Origin: Posidonia oceanica | Taxonomy: Eukaryota > Streptophyta > Magnoliopsida > Alismatales > Posidoniaceae | Assembly: GCA_037176725.1 (NCBI GenBank) | Contig: JAZBRS010000029.1 | Coordinates: forward strand, 119,631,001-119,695,000 | DNA length: 64,000 bases | Direction of reading: 5' to 3' | In this document: in pieces, positions 37,083 through 49,000 of the stretch | Numbering within the stretch: the first letter of the stretch is position 1 | How the letters are laid out: each line of letters opens with the position of its first letter | Translations under genes and position numbers: made by a program | Notes under the pieces: model-generated | Database searches by the model: none | What the model was told of the DNA's origin: nothing | The model's input: the letters and a program-made list of their open reading frames with translations, nothing else

Positions 37083-40000
37083 ATGGCTTACTGTGGTTGT
37101 AAGAAGGACAAGGTCCCCGCTGCAGAGCCCAACTCTCGAGAGGAGAGCAAATGGCAGGGCGTGCGGACTGAGATGCAGGGCTGGATGCACGGGATCTCTC
37201 ATGCTTTTGGTAAAGGCGGCTCCAGTGGATCGTTTGGAGGAGATCAGTGGCTACGCCAATTGAGCAAGCTTCACCCACCGACGTTCAAGGGAAAAGGTGC
37301 TCTCGAGGAGTGCGAGGCATGGCTGCGGTGGATCGAGAAGTTGCTGGATAGCATGGCGTGCCCGGCTGAGCATTAGGTGCGATTGGCTGCTTTTCAGCTG
37401 GAAGGAGATGTTGATGAGTGGTGGAGAGCCACGAGGCAGTTGAAGTTCCCAGAATCTATAACGGTCGACATCAAGTGGAAGGACTTTGAGTCTGCTTTCT
37501 ACTAGAAGTATTTCCTGGATCATGTGCGGAATCGGTTCGACCGAGAGTTCCGAAGCCTCCAGCAGGGTAGCATGACTATGGCTGAGTATGAAGCTGGGTT
37601 TGTCCGACTGGAGAGGTTCGCCCAAGCATTCGATTCTAAAGAGAGACGGGCGGATAGATTTTTGAAGGGCCTTCAACCCAGCTTGCGGGTGAAGGTGATG
37701 GGTTGCCGATGCACCACGGTAGCTGATATGGTTTATATGGCTTTCTGCTTTGAGGAGGAATACCAGTAGTACTTGGGAGGTCGCTCCAAGGGGAAGACCA
37801 AGACGTCCTTCGCTTCTCGGTTCTCGTTCTCTAGTCGACCAAGTTTCAGTGGCACGAGTAGCCCGGGAAAGAGGCAGAGGGACAAGTCTAGTGGTTCTGG
37901 TGCCCGACACAGCTTGGCAGGAGGTAGTAGGACTGGTTCCGTCTCTTGTGCGCGGCACAGTTTTGCTGGAGTTAGTAGTGCCGTTCCTAGCCAGGCTGCT
38001 TCGAGTGGGTAGGGGAGTGTCCAGTGTTTCCAGTGTGGCCATACGGGTCACTTTGCAGCGGACTACCCTTGAGCGCAGCGGACTACAAGTCAGAGAGGAA
38101 CAGGGTGCTACAACTGTGGGAGACGGGACATGTGCAAAAGTTATATCCTGATCCTCCCAAGAGAGCGGAGAGTGTGCCACAACAGTTGACTCGGGGGTGG
38201 GTGTTCACTATCTTTGCTCTCGACAGTGGGCCCTCTGGTGATGTTATAGAGGGTAAGTCCCCGTAGTTTCTTTGGGCAGGGGTGACCCCCTCCCTTGTGT
38301 AATTGTTGCTTCTTTCCCCTGTATTATGAACTATGTTGCTTAATTGGGGATGTTGTTGGTTGTGCTTTGGCTTTAGGTTCCTATCTTGTGGCGGACCGAA
38401 TGGTCAAGGTTCTCTTTGACTCAGGAAGTACTTTCTCCTTCATCTCTGAGTCGTTTGCGGCGGAACTGGATGATGTGCCAGCTAGGTTGGCTTTCCACCT
38501 GGATATTGTAACGCCGCTGGGTGAGCATAGTTTGGCGTGGAGATATCTGCCGTTTATCGATCTGGAGCTGAACGACTGGGAGTTCGATATCTCTCTTATT
38601 CTCATGGGTATGAACAAGTATGATGTCATCTTGGGCATGGACTGGCTGAGTCAGAATTCTGCACTGATCGACTGTGCTCGAAGGAGGATTTTCTTTGGAG
38701 CTGCTGAGGCTAGTGTGGTTACCTATGCTTCTTCGGAGTTGGGCGTTCACAACATCTTAGTGGTGTGTGAATATCTCGACGTCTTCCCTGAGGATTTGCC
38801 TGGCATGCCACCTCGCAGAGAGGTAGAGTTCACCATTGAGTTGGCCCCAGGAAGCGGTGCTATTGCGAAGAATCCTTATCGTATGGTATCAGTTGAGTTG
38901 CGGGAACTCAATGCCCAATTGCAAGAGTTACTGGACAAAGGCTTTATCAGGCCAAGTGTATCTCCGTGGGGAGTGCCTGTCTTGTTCGTCCGTAAGAAGG
39001 ATGGTTCACTCTGTCTGTGCATTGACTACCAGATGTTGAACTAGATTACAGTAAAGAACAAGTATCCCTTGTCCTGTATTGAGGACCTATTTGACCAGTT
39101 GCAGTCTGTATCTGTTTTCTCTAAGATACATTTGAGATCAAGATACCACCAACTGAGGATACATGATTCAGACATTTAGAAGACTGCTTTCCGGATGCGG
39201 TACGGCCAATATGAGTTTACGGTTATGCCCTTCGGCTTAACCAACACCCCTGCCGCATTAATGGAGTTGATGAACCGGATCTTCAAGCCTTATCTGGACC
39301 AATTTGTGGTGGTCTTTGTTGATGACATCTTGATCTACTCTCCTGATGAGGACTCTCATGCTATGCATCTGCGGATGGTGCTGGATATTCTTAGGCAGCA
39401 CCAACTGTAGGCCAAGTTCTCTAAGTGTGAGTTTTGGTTGAGTGAAGTTATGTTCCTCAGTCACCTCATCTCTGGAGAAGGTGTCAGAGTGGACCCTGCC
39501 AAGGTTGAGGCAGGTAGCAACTGGGAGAGACCTAGGACTGTGAGTAAGATCAAAAGTTTCCTAGGATTGGCGGGTTACTACCAGAGGTTTATCAGGGATT
39601 TCTCTTCTATTGCATCATCCCTGACAGCTCTGACCAGATAGGGAGTTCCGTTCATCTGGGACCATGATTGTGAGGCATGTTTCAATGAGTTGAAGGCTCG
39701 TTTGACTAGAGCTCCTATTCTGGCTCTGCCTTCTGGTAGTAGAGGCTTCACTGTGTACAGTGAAGCTAGTGGTATTGGGTTGGACAGTGTTCTGATGCAG
39801 CGTGGCGATGTGGTGGCGTATGCCTCTCGTCAACTGAAGGACCACGAGAAGAACTACCCTACCCATGATTTAGAGATGACTGCCGTAGTGTTCGCACTCA
39901 AGCTCTGGTGACACTATCTGTATGGGGAGTAGTTCGAGGTTTATATTGATTACAAGAGTCTGAAGTATATATTTACTCAGAATGACCTCAATATGCGGCA

Positions 40001-41660
40001 GATGAGGTGGGTGGAATACCTTAAGGACTATGACTTCAGCTGTCCTACCATCCTGGGAAGGCCAACGTGGTCACCGATGCTTTGAGTTGGTGTACGCACG
40101 TCATGGCGAGCCTGATGGTCAAGGAATGGACCATGTTAGAGGATCTGGCTGACTGTGGACTCAAGAGACTACATCGGGGAGCGGGTGGTTCCCCTACATG
40201 GCAAACTTATTTGTTCGCCCTAAGCTGATGCAATTCATCATTGTCTGTCAGCAGATGGACCCTTTCATTCCGGCGACTGTTGAGAAGATGGAAGCTGGGG
40301 ATGCACCTGATTTCTCTTTCGGCGTATACGGGGAGTTGAGATTTGATCAGCCCCTGTATGTGCCCCAACATGAGGAGACCAGGCAGAGGCTACTGGACGA
40401 AGCCCATAGATCCAAGTACATTGTACATCCAGGGACTACAAAGATGTAGCGAGATCTGAGGAGGAACTTTTGGTAGCCTGGCATGAAGAGAGAAGTGGCT
40501 GACTATGTGGCAAGGTGCATGACTTGCCAGTTAGTCAAGGTAGAGCATCAGAGGCCTGGAGGAACCTTGCAGCCGCTGGACATTCCTGAATGGAAATGGG
40601 AACACATTTCTATGGACTTTGTGACTGGGTTGCTGCGTACAGTGAGGAAGAACGATACCGTGTGGGTAATCGTAGATCGGCTAACCAAATCAACTCATTT
40701 TCTTGCAATCCAGGTGAATCTTCCTTTGTGGTGGTTGGCAGAACTGTACGTATCAGAGATTGTTAGATTGCACGGTGTTCCTGTATCCATTGTGTCTGAT
40801 AGAGACATGCGGTTTACCTCGAGGTTCTGGGGGACTCTGTAGGAGGCTTTTGGCACAGTACTCAACTTCAGTACAGTATTCCACCCCTAGTCAGATGGCC
40901 AGACAGAGAGGACTATTCAGACGCTGGAGGACATGCTGAGAGTTGTGCAATTGATTTGCAAGGAAGTTGGGAGGACCACTTACCGTTGGTTGAGTTTGCT
41001 TACAACAACAGCTACCACGTTAGCATCGGGATGGTACCATACGAGGCTCTGTATGGTAGGCCCTGCAGATCGCCGGTTTGCTGGAGCGAGGTAGGGGAGC
41101 GATAACTTCTTGGTCCTAAGATTGTGCAGCAGTACGCAAACAAGGTGGACTTGATCCGTAGAAGGCTTGTGACTGCATAGAGTCGGCAGAAGAGCTATGT
41201 CGATCAGAGGCGGAGACCACTGGAGTTCCTGGTGGGAGACCATGTGTTCCTGAAGTTTTCACCAACTAAAGGCGTGATGAGGTTTGGCAGGCGCGGGAAG
41301 ATGAATCCCCGCTATATTGGCCTATACTAGATCATAAAGAGGGTTGGCAAGGTGGCCTATAGATTGGCCCTACCACCAGAGCTGTCAGTAGTGCACGATG
41401 TATTCCACGTCTCCATGTTGAGGAAGTGTTTGGTTGATGTGTCACAGGTGATCCCTGTTCAGCCAGAAGTGTTCAGGAAGATTTCTCTTATGTTGAGGAT
41501 GCTGTCCAGATTATTGATCAGAGGGAACAGGTGTTGCGGAACAAGGTGATTCCGCTGGTTCTCGTGTGATGGTAGCATCATGGAGCTGAGGAGGCCACTT
41601 GGGAGCGCAAGGATGACATCCTTGCTTGGTACTTGCACCTTTTCGCCTACCGTTGATTTC
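37083..41660 (+). pseudogene. Gypsy gag-pol with many in-frame TAG stops
   Basis: Gag runs from ATG 37083 (core ESITVDIKWKDFESAFY, then FRSLQQGSMTMAEYEAGF) to a CCHC-like CFQCGHTGHF near 38025-38060. Protease has DSGSTFSFI at 38419. Reverse transcriptase (38850-39640) has FVDDILIYS at 39316-39342. RNase H has VYSEAS, where the catalytic Asp is expected instead of Glu. Integrase (40320-41240) shows CMTC, the D in [15 protein letters not shown] and GQTER. A chromodomain-like end is at 41470-41660 in a shifted frame. In-frame stops lie at 37374, 37503, 37767, 38010, 39042, 39177, 39408, 39639, 39909 (TGA), 39930, 40447, 40474, 40840 and 40888; all but one are TAG. Confidence 0.9.
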
Positions 41661-41690
41661 GGAGGCGAAATCCTTTTTAGGTGTTTATGC

Positions 41691-44490
41691 TGTAACACCC
41701 GGGAATTAATTTCCCTTGTAATTGTACATATTTAATGAATTCCTGTATTTGTAGACGGATGTTATTAGCTCGTGGACCCTACTTGTGATTGTTTGTAGGC
41801 CCCACCTGTGGTTTGTGTGGGCCCCATTGGTGGTTTGTAGTGGGTCCCACCTATGGTTGTGGGCCCCACTTGTGTTGTTGGTGGGACCAGAATGCAGTTT
41901 GATCCCTAGCTTTCTCTTTAACTGCTCTTTGGTCTCTATCTTATGTTCTTTGTAATTTCCTAATTCTTCAAGGTGCGTTGCGCAATTTACCCAGCATATT
42001 ACTGTGCTTGGGTTCGCATGACACTGTGCATGTGTGTTTTCGTTTGCAGCAGGATTCGCGGATTGTGCTGGTTGGTGAGGACGCGAGATCTATGTTTTAT
42101 GCGAAAGTTTCCTCCTACGTGTGTATTTAGCATGCATGCAGGTGTGTTTGTTCTGCAACGCACACACACATTTTCCCCTGCATTTCTCCTCCTCTCTCTG
42201 AGCTCTCTCTCCATACTCCCTTTCCTGTATCTCTCCCTCTCTCTCTCTCTCTCTCCCTCCACTAACTCTCTCCCCCCCTCTCTCCCACTCGTCTGATCAT
42301 CTCTCCCCCTCCACCAACTCACCCTCTCTCCCTCCCTTCCCCCTTCTTCTTCCTTCACCACTTCTCGTCCTTCCCTGTGTCTCTCCCCCTCCACCTGATC
42401 CTCTCTCTCTCTCCACTCGATCTCAGCTCCTCCTCCATCCTCCTCCCCATCTTCTCCTCCTCCCCTATGTCTCTCCCCTTCCACCTGATCCTCTCTCCCT
42501 CTCCACCCGATCTCACCTCCTCCTCCATCCTCCTCTCCATCTTCTCCTCCTCCCCTGTGTGCCTCCCCCTCCACCTGATCCTCTCTCCCTCTCCACCCGA
42601 TCTCACCTCCTCCTCCATCCTCCTCCCCATCTTCTCCTCCTCCTTCATCCTTCTTCCTTTTCCCCCCTCCCTCTTTGGTTCGTCGGTGGCTGTTGGTGGC
42701 GGCGTGCGGTGGCGGCGCAGTGGTCTCCGGTCATTGTCCTGGTGGAGTGGCAAGCCCGAGTGCGGGGCATGGAGCTCAGTGCAGCAGTGGTTCGCTGGAG
42801 GCTGAGACGGTGGCGGTTCGCCAGAGGACAGTGAGTGCCACTGTTCCCAAGGTACACACCTCATTTTCTCGCTCCATTTAGCTTGAAAATTATAAAATTA
42901 TGTTCCTTGCCATGAATTGAATGTTATGGATGTGGTTTGGCAATTTTTCGGATTTTATGTGATTTTTTGGCCGAATTTATTGGCTTCTATTGTGATATAG
43001 CATGTTCTGCTGTTTTATGAGTTTTTTTTTTTTGTGAGCTATGAGCCTTGAAATGGAATGATTCTTGTATGGTTGTGTTCCTTATTGAATTCCGATCATT
43101 TTGGTATATTGCATGCATTTTTTGGTGGCTTGTGCAGATTTTTGGGATCCAAATTGGATCCCCCCTTGTTCCCTGCAGACCCTAGTTTCGGTATGCCGAA
43201 CTGGGTTCGACATACCGAAACTGGGTCTGAGTTTCTCCTCAGACCCATTTTGGGGGGTGTTTAGTAATAATTTAATTGTGTTTAATTTTGCTTATGCCTA
43301 TGATTATCTTGTGGCTTGATAAAGGTTTTCAAAGATAGTTTTTGAAAAGATACGAATGTGTTTTAAAAAAAAAGGGTTTGCCGAGGTTTTTGTCCAGACC
43401 GAAACCTGGGAGTCGCGTGGTCTGGACCGGGGATGCGACGGTGTTCCTGGTGTATCGCACACTTCGCCTGGGTTGAGGTTTGGGGGTCGGGGTGCCGACC
43501 GTACCTAGCGGTATCATGGCAGCGGACTCGGGAGGTATGATACTCCTGCATAGCTGGACGTGATACCCTAGTTGCTACGGACATTGGGACTCGCCTTTGT
43601 TTTGGGGTGCTGGCTGAGCCTAGAGGTGAGGATCCTCTAGTGGTTCGGAACACTGAACTTGTGGACGCCGATAGTTGTGTGCCCTATGGTTTTGTCCCGA
43701 GTGTGGACAGCTCGCCCAGGTAGGGTGAGTAGCTTTCCCAGGTGGGGATCGCTTTTGAGGCTTCTCTGGTGTGAGAATGCCGTGACGGACACGGTCCTCC
43801 ATAGGGCGGGTGTCTGTGGCTGTGCAGTGAGTGCGGGGGTGAGTCCCAGGCTACTGCTTAAAGCCAGGTTGGTTGCTTGACGCCAGGCAACGCGACTAGT
43901 TGTGGTTTTTGTGCCTGCGGGCTGTGTTTGTTTTGTTGTGGGCCGTATTGGGCCTAGACCTTTGCTTGTTTTGTGGTTTGGTGGCTTTTGCTGAGTTTTG
44001 GCTGTATTGGGTCTAGAGTTTTCTCGCTTTTTGCAGTGTTGTGGTTTCTGTTGAGTTTTGGGCTAGTGGGCTGAGCTTTGAGATAAATGAGATTTGTTTT
44101 ACATCTGGTTTTCCTGGTTTAGCTTATTGGGCTTTGGAAAAAATGCTTTATTATTATAAAATGATTATGTTGACCCTGATTTTGGAGCTTTTGACCAGTT
44201 TTACTCCTTATTTGGTTTTATGCCGATTTTCTTGTGGTTTTTGCGATGTGTGTGCTGGGTGACAATTTCTGGTCACTCACGTGTGTTTTATTGTATTTTT
44301 TTTGCAGGTGCATATGATTAGCTGGTTTGGGATAATAGTGCATATAGTCGGAGTCACGTAGCTGTCTACTGCAGGTTTCTAGCACAAATTTTTATTGTTT
44401 AACCCGTAGATAATTGTTTATGTAACTGTTATTTATGTTTAAATTTGTTTGAACTTTTGGAATGTGTTGGTAACGACTCAGGTCGTTACA
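41691..44490 (+). repeat. 3' LTR of the gypsy element
   Basis: 2800 bp, pair of 34129-36906, preceded by a degenerate polypurine region (ggaggcgaaatcctttttagg). It is followed by TSD GTATG. Confidence 0.93.
42363..42660 (+). repeat. Pyrimidine-rich minisatellite inside the 3' LTR
   Basis: Three regular units of ~90 bp, with 'cctgtgtctctccccctccacctgatcc'-type starts near 42374, 42463 and 42553. It matches the array in the 5' LTR but has different unit lengths. Confidence 0.7.
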
Positions 44491-44690
44491 GTATGCAATG
44501 AACACAACCATCTTTCAATTGGGTATTGTGGATTTCTACAGATTTCTGTTTGATGTAGTACTGTATTGAATTATGGTGAGTCGTGTGATTCAGGAGGGTT
44601 TGGCTCTTATTTGTTGGCATTGAACAAGAACACCAATGAGCAAGCAGGGATCAACACTGAGGGGAACACTCCAGGGATCAACCACGACGT

Positions 44691-45229
44691 GATGCCACAC
44701 ACAATCAAAGGCGCCACCATCGTCAACCATGACTACGCTAAGAACCAAAAAAGGGATTTTTTTAAACTAAATGTAATGTTACGAAAATTGTTTTTATTCA
44801 GTTTAGAAATACTAAATTGAAATTTCATAACAGTGATACGAAACTTTTTAATCCCTTTCACTTTATAATGCTATAGACCAACGGAATAGTTACACATAAT
44901 ACAAACAGTAATATGAAATTATTTTAACACAATGACACTATGTTGCTATGGATCATGAAACGATAATACGATAATAGAAATAGTAAATGATACTACAAAC
45001 ACATTCAAAATAGTAATACGAAACAATTTGATCTCATTCATACTATATTGCTATAGAAGAATGAAACAGTAATACGATAGCAAATTGTGTATTACAGAAC
45101 TAATTAAATCCATCGAAATTGTATTGTAGAATGATAACGAAACAGTGATATGAAAACGAAATAGTAATCGAACCAATAAAAATATGTAACTTATGAAACC
45201 GTAAAATGATTGTATAAATAACAATCCGA
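44691..45229. other. Right arm of the 23-kb element, AT-rich
   Basis: After the YSL homology ends there is ~60 bp of GC-balanced sequence of unknown origin, then repeated short motifs of the type 'cagtaatacgaaac' and 'atgaaacagtaatacga' (44770-45200). No gene. Confidence 0.4.
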
Positions 45230-45861
45230 TATTGTCAAACCAGAACAAATATGGAAAAAACCAATCAAGTCACAAAAATATTGAAGATTCGGTTACTAAA
45301 TTTAAAATTCCGGATTTGGTGCCATTAAGAGATTACGTAACTACCAATTCAACTTCCAAATTTATATAGTGCCTAGACTTGAGTTAATTTCAAACCACAA
45401 TAAATATGGAAAAAACCAACAAATTCAAAAACAAATTGAAGAAGAGGTTACCATTGTAACTACACGTCAACAAGATATTTTTGACAGTTATTTAAATCCT
45501 GAAATATTGCAATATTTTATATATAGAAATATTATATATTGCGTACACGTGAGTTAATTTCAAACCATAACAAATATGGAAAAAACAATACAATCACAAA
45601 TAATTGAATATATGGTTACCATTGTTAATACACGTAAACATGATATTTTTGGCAGTTATATCAATCCCTAAATATTGTAATATTTTATATTTAGAAATTT
45701 TATATATAGGGTAGACGTGAGTTAATTTCATATCATAACAAATATGGAAAAAATCAATAAAATCACAACTATAATGAAGATCATGTAACTACCAATTTTA
45801 AATATGGTTACCAATTTTAAATCCCGGATTTGATGCCATTAATGGATCACGTAACTACCAA
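45230..45861 (+). repeat. Tandem array of ~156-170-bp units
   Basis: The motif aaatatggaaaaaa recurs near 45245, 45401, 45571 and 45739, spacing 156, 170 and 168 bp. It is accompanied by gagttaatttcaaaccat and 'gattacgtaactacca' type blocks. Four imperfect copies adjoin the right inverted repeat, a subterminal tandem array. Confidence 0.7.
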
Positions 45862-46041
45862 AACAACTTCCAAAATTAATCGTGATCTAATAATTCCTGT
45901 CATTTTATTAATTAAAAAAAAAGCAAAACCACTATAGATATATAGGTGGTTTTGATGTCATCCACTTGATTTAAATCCATTGTCCATAATCAATCTTCCC
46001 TCAAAATAGTTAATTTAAGGAAAGATATAACTGATCTGGCC
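45862..46041 (-). repeat. Right terminal inverted repeat of the 23-kb element
   Basis: Reverse complement of 22962-23142 with scattered differences. It is followed outward by (CT)n and tatatagg. Confidence 0.75.
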
Positions 46042-46068
46042 TCTCTCTCTCTCTCTCTATATATAGGG

Positions 46069-49000
46069 GAGTATTTGAATGAATCCAAGGTTTTACTTAA
46101 TTAAAATGAGCCCTCTCTTAAACATCTTGTAGATTTCATTATATATCATTCATAAAAAAAATATAAACCATAGATGTTGATCTAGAATACTTAAAATATA
46201 TGTAGATGAAAATTCAAGTTAATCGAAAACTTCTAATTTTACAATCTAATAGGCACGAATTCATCGATTTCTTATTAATCAACAAAAATGTAATTTGATG
46301 AATACCTTATTTCTTAAGATATAATTATCAAAATCACTTGATTTTTAGATTATAAATATCATGAAAAATGTAGACCATATCCACCATTTGGATTTCACAT
46401 TTGATGAATGGATTTTGAGATGTAATGAAAAATTCATGACTCATAGGCTTATTTTTATTTGAATTTTTTTATTTATCTTTAATACATAACATTAAAATTT
46501 CAGAAACAATTGATATTTGATATGTTGGATCAATATATGTAACACCCGGGAATTCATTTTCCTAGTAATTATGCTTTTTAATGAATTCCTTGGCTTTGGT
46601 TGGACGTTATTGGCCTTGCGGGTCCCACTTGAGTTGTTGTGGGCCTCATCTGTGGTTTATGTGGGTCTCCACCTATATTGTTGTGGTGGACTCCTACTTG
46701 TGGTAGTTGGTGGGACAGATTGTGGTTTGGTCCCTGGCTTGTTCTCTCTCTTCCTCTCCCTTTCTCTCTCTCTCTCTCTCTCTCTCCTTCCCTCTCTCTC
46801 CCCTTCCCACCCCCTCCCCCTCACGTGCTCTCCCCCTCCCTTCTTTCCCCTCCCCCGCGCGTGTCTTCCCCTCCTCCTCACGTGCGCACATCTCCCCCTC
46901 CTCCCTCTCGTGCCCGCTCCTCCTCTCCTCCCCGCGCCTGTGCCCTAACCTCCGGCCGACGCATCTTCCTCCTCCTCCCCCTCTCCCCATCTCTGTCTCC
47001 TCCTTCCTCCACTCTCTCCTCCTCCATTTCCCCTCTCGTCCCCTCCTTCCTCTTCCTCTTCCCTCTCTATCGGTGGTGGCTGTGGTGGTGGTCGGCGTGC
47101 GGTGGCAACCGGCGGTGGTGCGGCGAGCTCCGATCGTCGTCCTGGTGGAGCGGCGAGCCCAAGTGCGGCGCGTGGAGCTCGGAGTGCGTGTGGATCACCG
47201 GAGGACGGGGGTGTCCCTCTGTCCCAAGGTACACGCCTCGCCCTAGGAGCTTAAATATTTAGATATTGCTATGCATATGTCCCTTGCCATGTTTAGATGC
47301 CATGGTAGTGATTTGAGGATTTTTAGAGATTTATATGCATTTAGTCGAATTTATTTAGCTTGAGTTGGTTTATTGCTTATATTATGGTTTTCCAGTGAAT
47401 TCCGGTGTTTTAGGCCTCGGATGGAGGCGATTGTGATTTGTTTGGGTTGCTTGAGCGGATGTGCTTGCTTCCATGTGTTGCACACCTGGTTTGGTGTGGA
47501 TTTGATAGTGTTTTGAGGTTTTAATGGAAAGGACTTGAATATTGGATTTCCGGTGTTTTCTTATGTTACGTGCCTCGGAATGCCATATTGAGTATATGGT
47601 TGCATTCATTGTTGAATTCCGGAGATTCCGGTATATGGCACGCTAGTTTTAGAGTTTGATTTGGGTGTTTTGGATTTTAAGTCGGCTTTATAAGTCTTCT
47701 GCCCTGTCCTGGTTCGGCACGACCTTTTTGGTCGGTCTACCGATTTCTGGGGGAAATCGGTACACCGGTGTGATATCGGTGTCACCTTTTTCTGTCAGAT
47801 TTAGACCAGAACCTAATTTTGGTCGATCGATATTGATCGGTCTGTCGTTTTCAGGGTTGGATCGGTCGACCGGTGGATTTAGTTTCACCGAAGTAGGGAT
47901 TTTCGGTATGACTGGTGTGATATCGGTCTGCCGATCACTGTGTGGATCGGTCGGCCGGTGGATTTAGTTCCACCGAAACAGGAATTTTCGGTCTACCGAT
48001 TGGAGTACCGGTCTGCCGATTTTGGTTTGGGATGCTCTCCCAAGCTTGTTTTCCAATGTGGTTTCCTCGGTTGGTTTTGGGACTTATTGTGCTTTAGTCC
48101 ATGATATTTGATAAATATTTTCAAAGAGATTTTTGAGGAAAAATATGAATGGTTTGCAAATAGTTTTACCGAGGTTTTCCGTGGCCGAAAACCTAGGAGT
48201 TGTGTTGGCTAGACCCAGGGATGCGACGGCGTTCCTGGTGTGTCGCACACTTCGCCTGGGTTGAGGTTTGGGGGTCGGGGTGCTGGCCGTACTTAGCGGT
48301 ATCATAGCAGCGGACTCGGGAGGTATGATACTCCTGCGTAGCTGGGCGTGATATCCTAGTTGTTACGGGCACCGGGACTCGCCTGGTTTTGGATGCTGGC
48401 TGAGTCTAGGGGTTGGAGCCTCTAGTGGTTCGGAGCACTGGTGCTGGCTGAGCCTAGGGTTGGAGCCTCTAGTGGTTCGGAGCACTGAGTTGAGGTCGCT
48501 GTATATTAGGCGTGTTCTGTGGTTTGTCCTGAGTGAGGACAACTTGCCCAGTTAGGGTGAGTAGCTTTCCCTAGTGGGGGATCACTTTTGAGGCGTCTCT
48601 AGTGACGAGATGCTGGGACGGACACGCTCCTCCATAGGGCGGGTGTTCGTGGCAGTGCAGTGAACTATAGGGGTGAGTCCCTGGCTACTGCTTGAGGCCA
48701 GGTCGGTTGCTTGGCACCAGGCAACACGATCAGTTGTGGTTTTGTGCCCGCGGCGCTGTGTTTTGGTTGTTGCTGGCCGTATTAGGTCTTGAGCTTTGCC
48801 TGAATTTTGGGCTTAGTGAGGTTTTACTGTGTTTGGGCCGTAGTAGACCAGTTGCTTTTCCGCCTGTGTATGGCGTGAGATTGTGTTTTGAGCTTTGGGC
48901 CGGTGGACCACTATATTGATTGAAATTTAGTTTTGCGAGGTATTTCCGCCTTGTTTTGGCTGATGGGCCGAATGTTTTCCTAGCCTGAGGGGTTGGAGGG

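Larger units (their letters stand above)
34129..44490 (+). mobile_element. Full-length Ty3-gypsy chromovirus-type retrotransposon (Tekay/Del-like)
   Basis: LTRs at 34129-36906 (2778 bp) and 41691-44490 (2800 bp) start TGTAACACCCGGG and end TCGTTACA. The TSD is a perfect GTATG at 34124-34128 and 44491-44495. Just inside the first LTR is an initiator-Met primer-binding site, tggtatcagagcc (36911-36923). The internal order gag-PR-RT-RH-INT, the long LTRs and a chromodomain-like C-terminus fit the Tekay/Del chromovirus lineage. The LTRs differ at many sites by eye, and the coding region carries over a dozen stops, so the copy is not autonomous. It lies in the intron of the YSL fragment. Confidence 0.95.
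33679..44690 (+). pseudogene. Yellow Stripe-Like (YSL/OPT) transporter fragment, exons 1-2, split by a gypsy element
   Basis: Exon 1 (33679-34066) begins MGGFNDEEEVERG and contains the YSL signature IQPWTKQLTLQGLV, MKLNLTIGLVP and FLRTWTKLLHKVGVVSTPF. Exon 2 (44594 to ~44690) continues GFGSYLLALNKNT...AGINTEGNTPG. The phase-1 junction at the GGGFGSY site and the GT-AG sites are preserved. An in-frame TAG at 34027-34029 falls where a Gln codon is expected, and homology stops after exon 2, so most membrane segments are missing. The intron holds a 10.4-kb gypsy element. YSL proteins import metal-nicotianamine or metal-phytosiderophore chelates; this remnant cannot. Its place between the long inverted repeats suggests capture by a DNA transposon. 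Confidence 0.88.
22962..46041. mobile_element. Putative Pack-MULE-like element carrying YSL and histone H3 fragments, invaded by two retrotransposons
   Basis: The ends, 22962-23142 and 45862-46041, are ~180-bp inverted repeats of each other; both begin near GCCAGATCAGTT and run to aggaattatt. Inside lie a histone H3 pseudogene (- strand) and two YSL exons with their intron (+ strand). Two later retrotransposons, each with its own perfect 5-bp TSD, make up 17.0 kb. Removing them leaves about 6.1 kb. Long TIRs plus captured gene fragments is the Pack-MULE pattern, known in many plants. Missing evidence: no transposase is present and no 9-11 bp TSD was found; the outer flanks are (TA)n/(CT)n microsatellite. 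Two unrelated repeat copies in inverted orientation is the alternative. Confidence 0.5.

Noticed and set aside
37374..40890. Idea that the element uses amber readthrough or a reassigned TAG
   Set aside because: Plants use the standard code. The number of stops, plus a TGA and shifted frames, fits mutational decay at CHG sites better.
46639..47262. ORF of 207 codons and overlapping ORFs
   Set aside because: Same CT-rich LTR sequence in the solo LTR; no domain and no conservation of frame between LTR copies.
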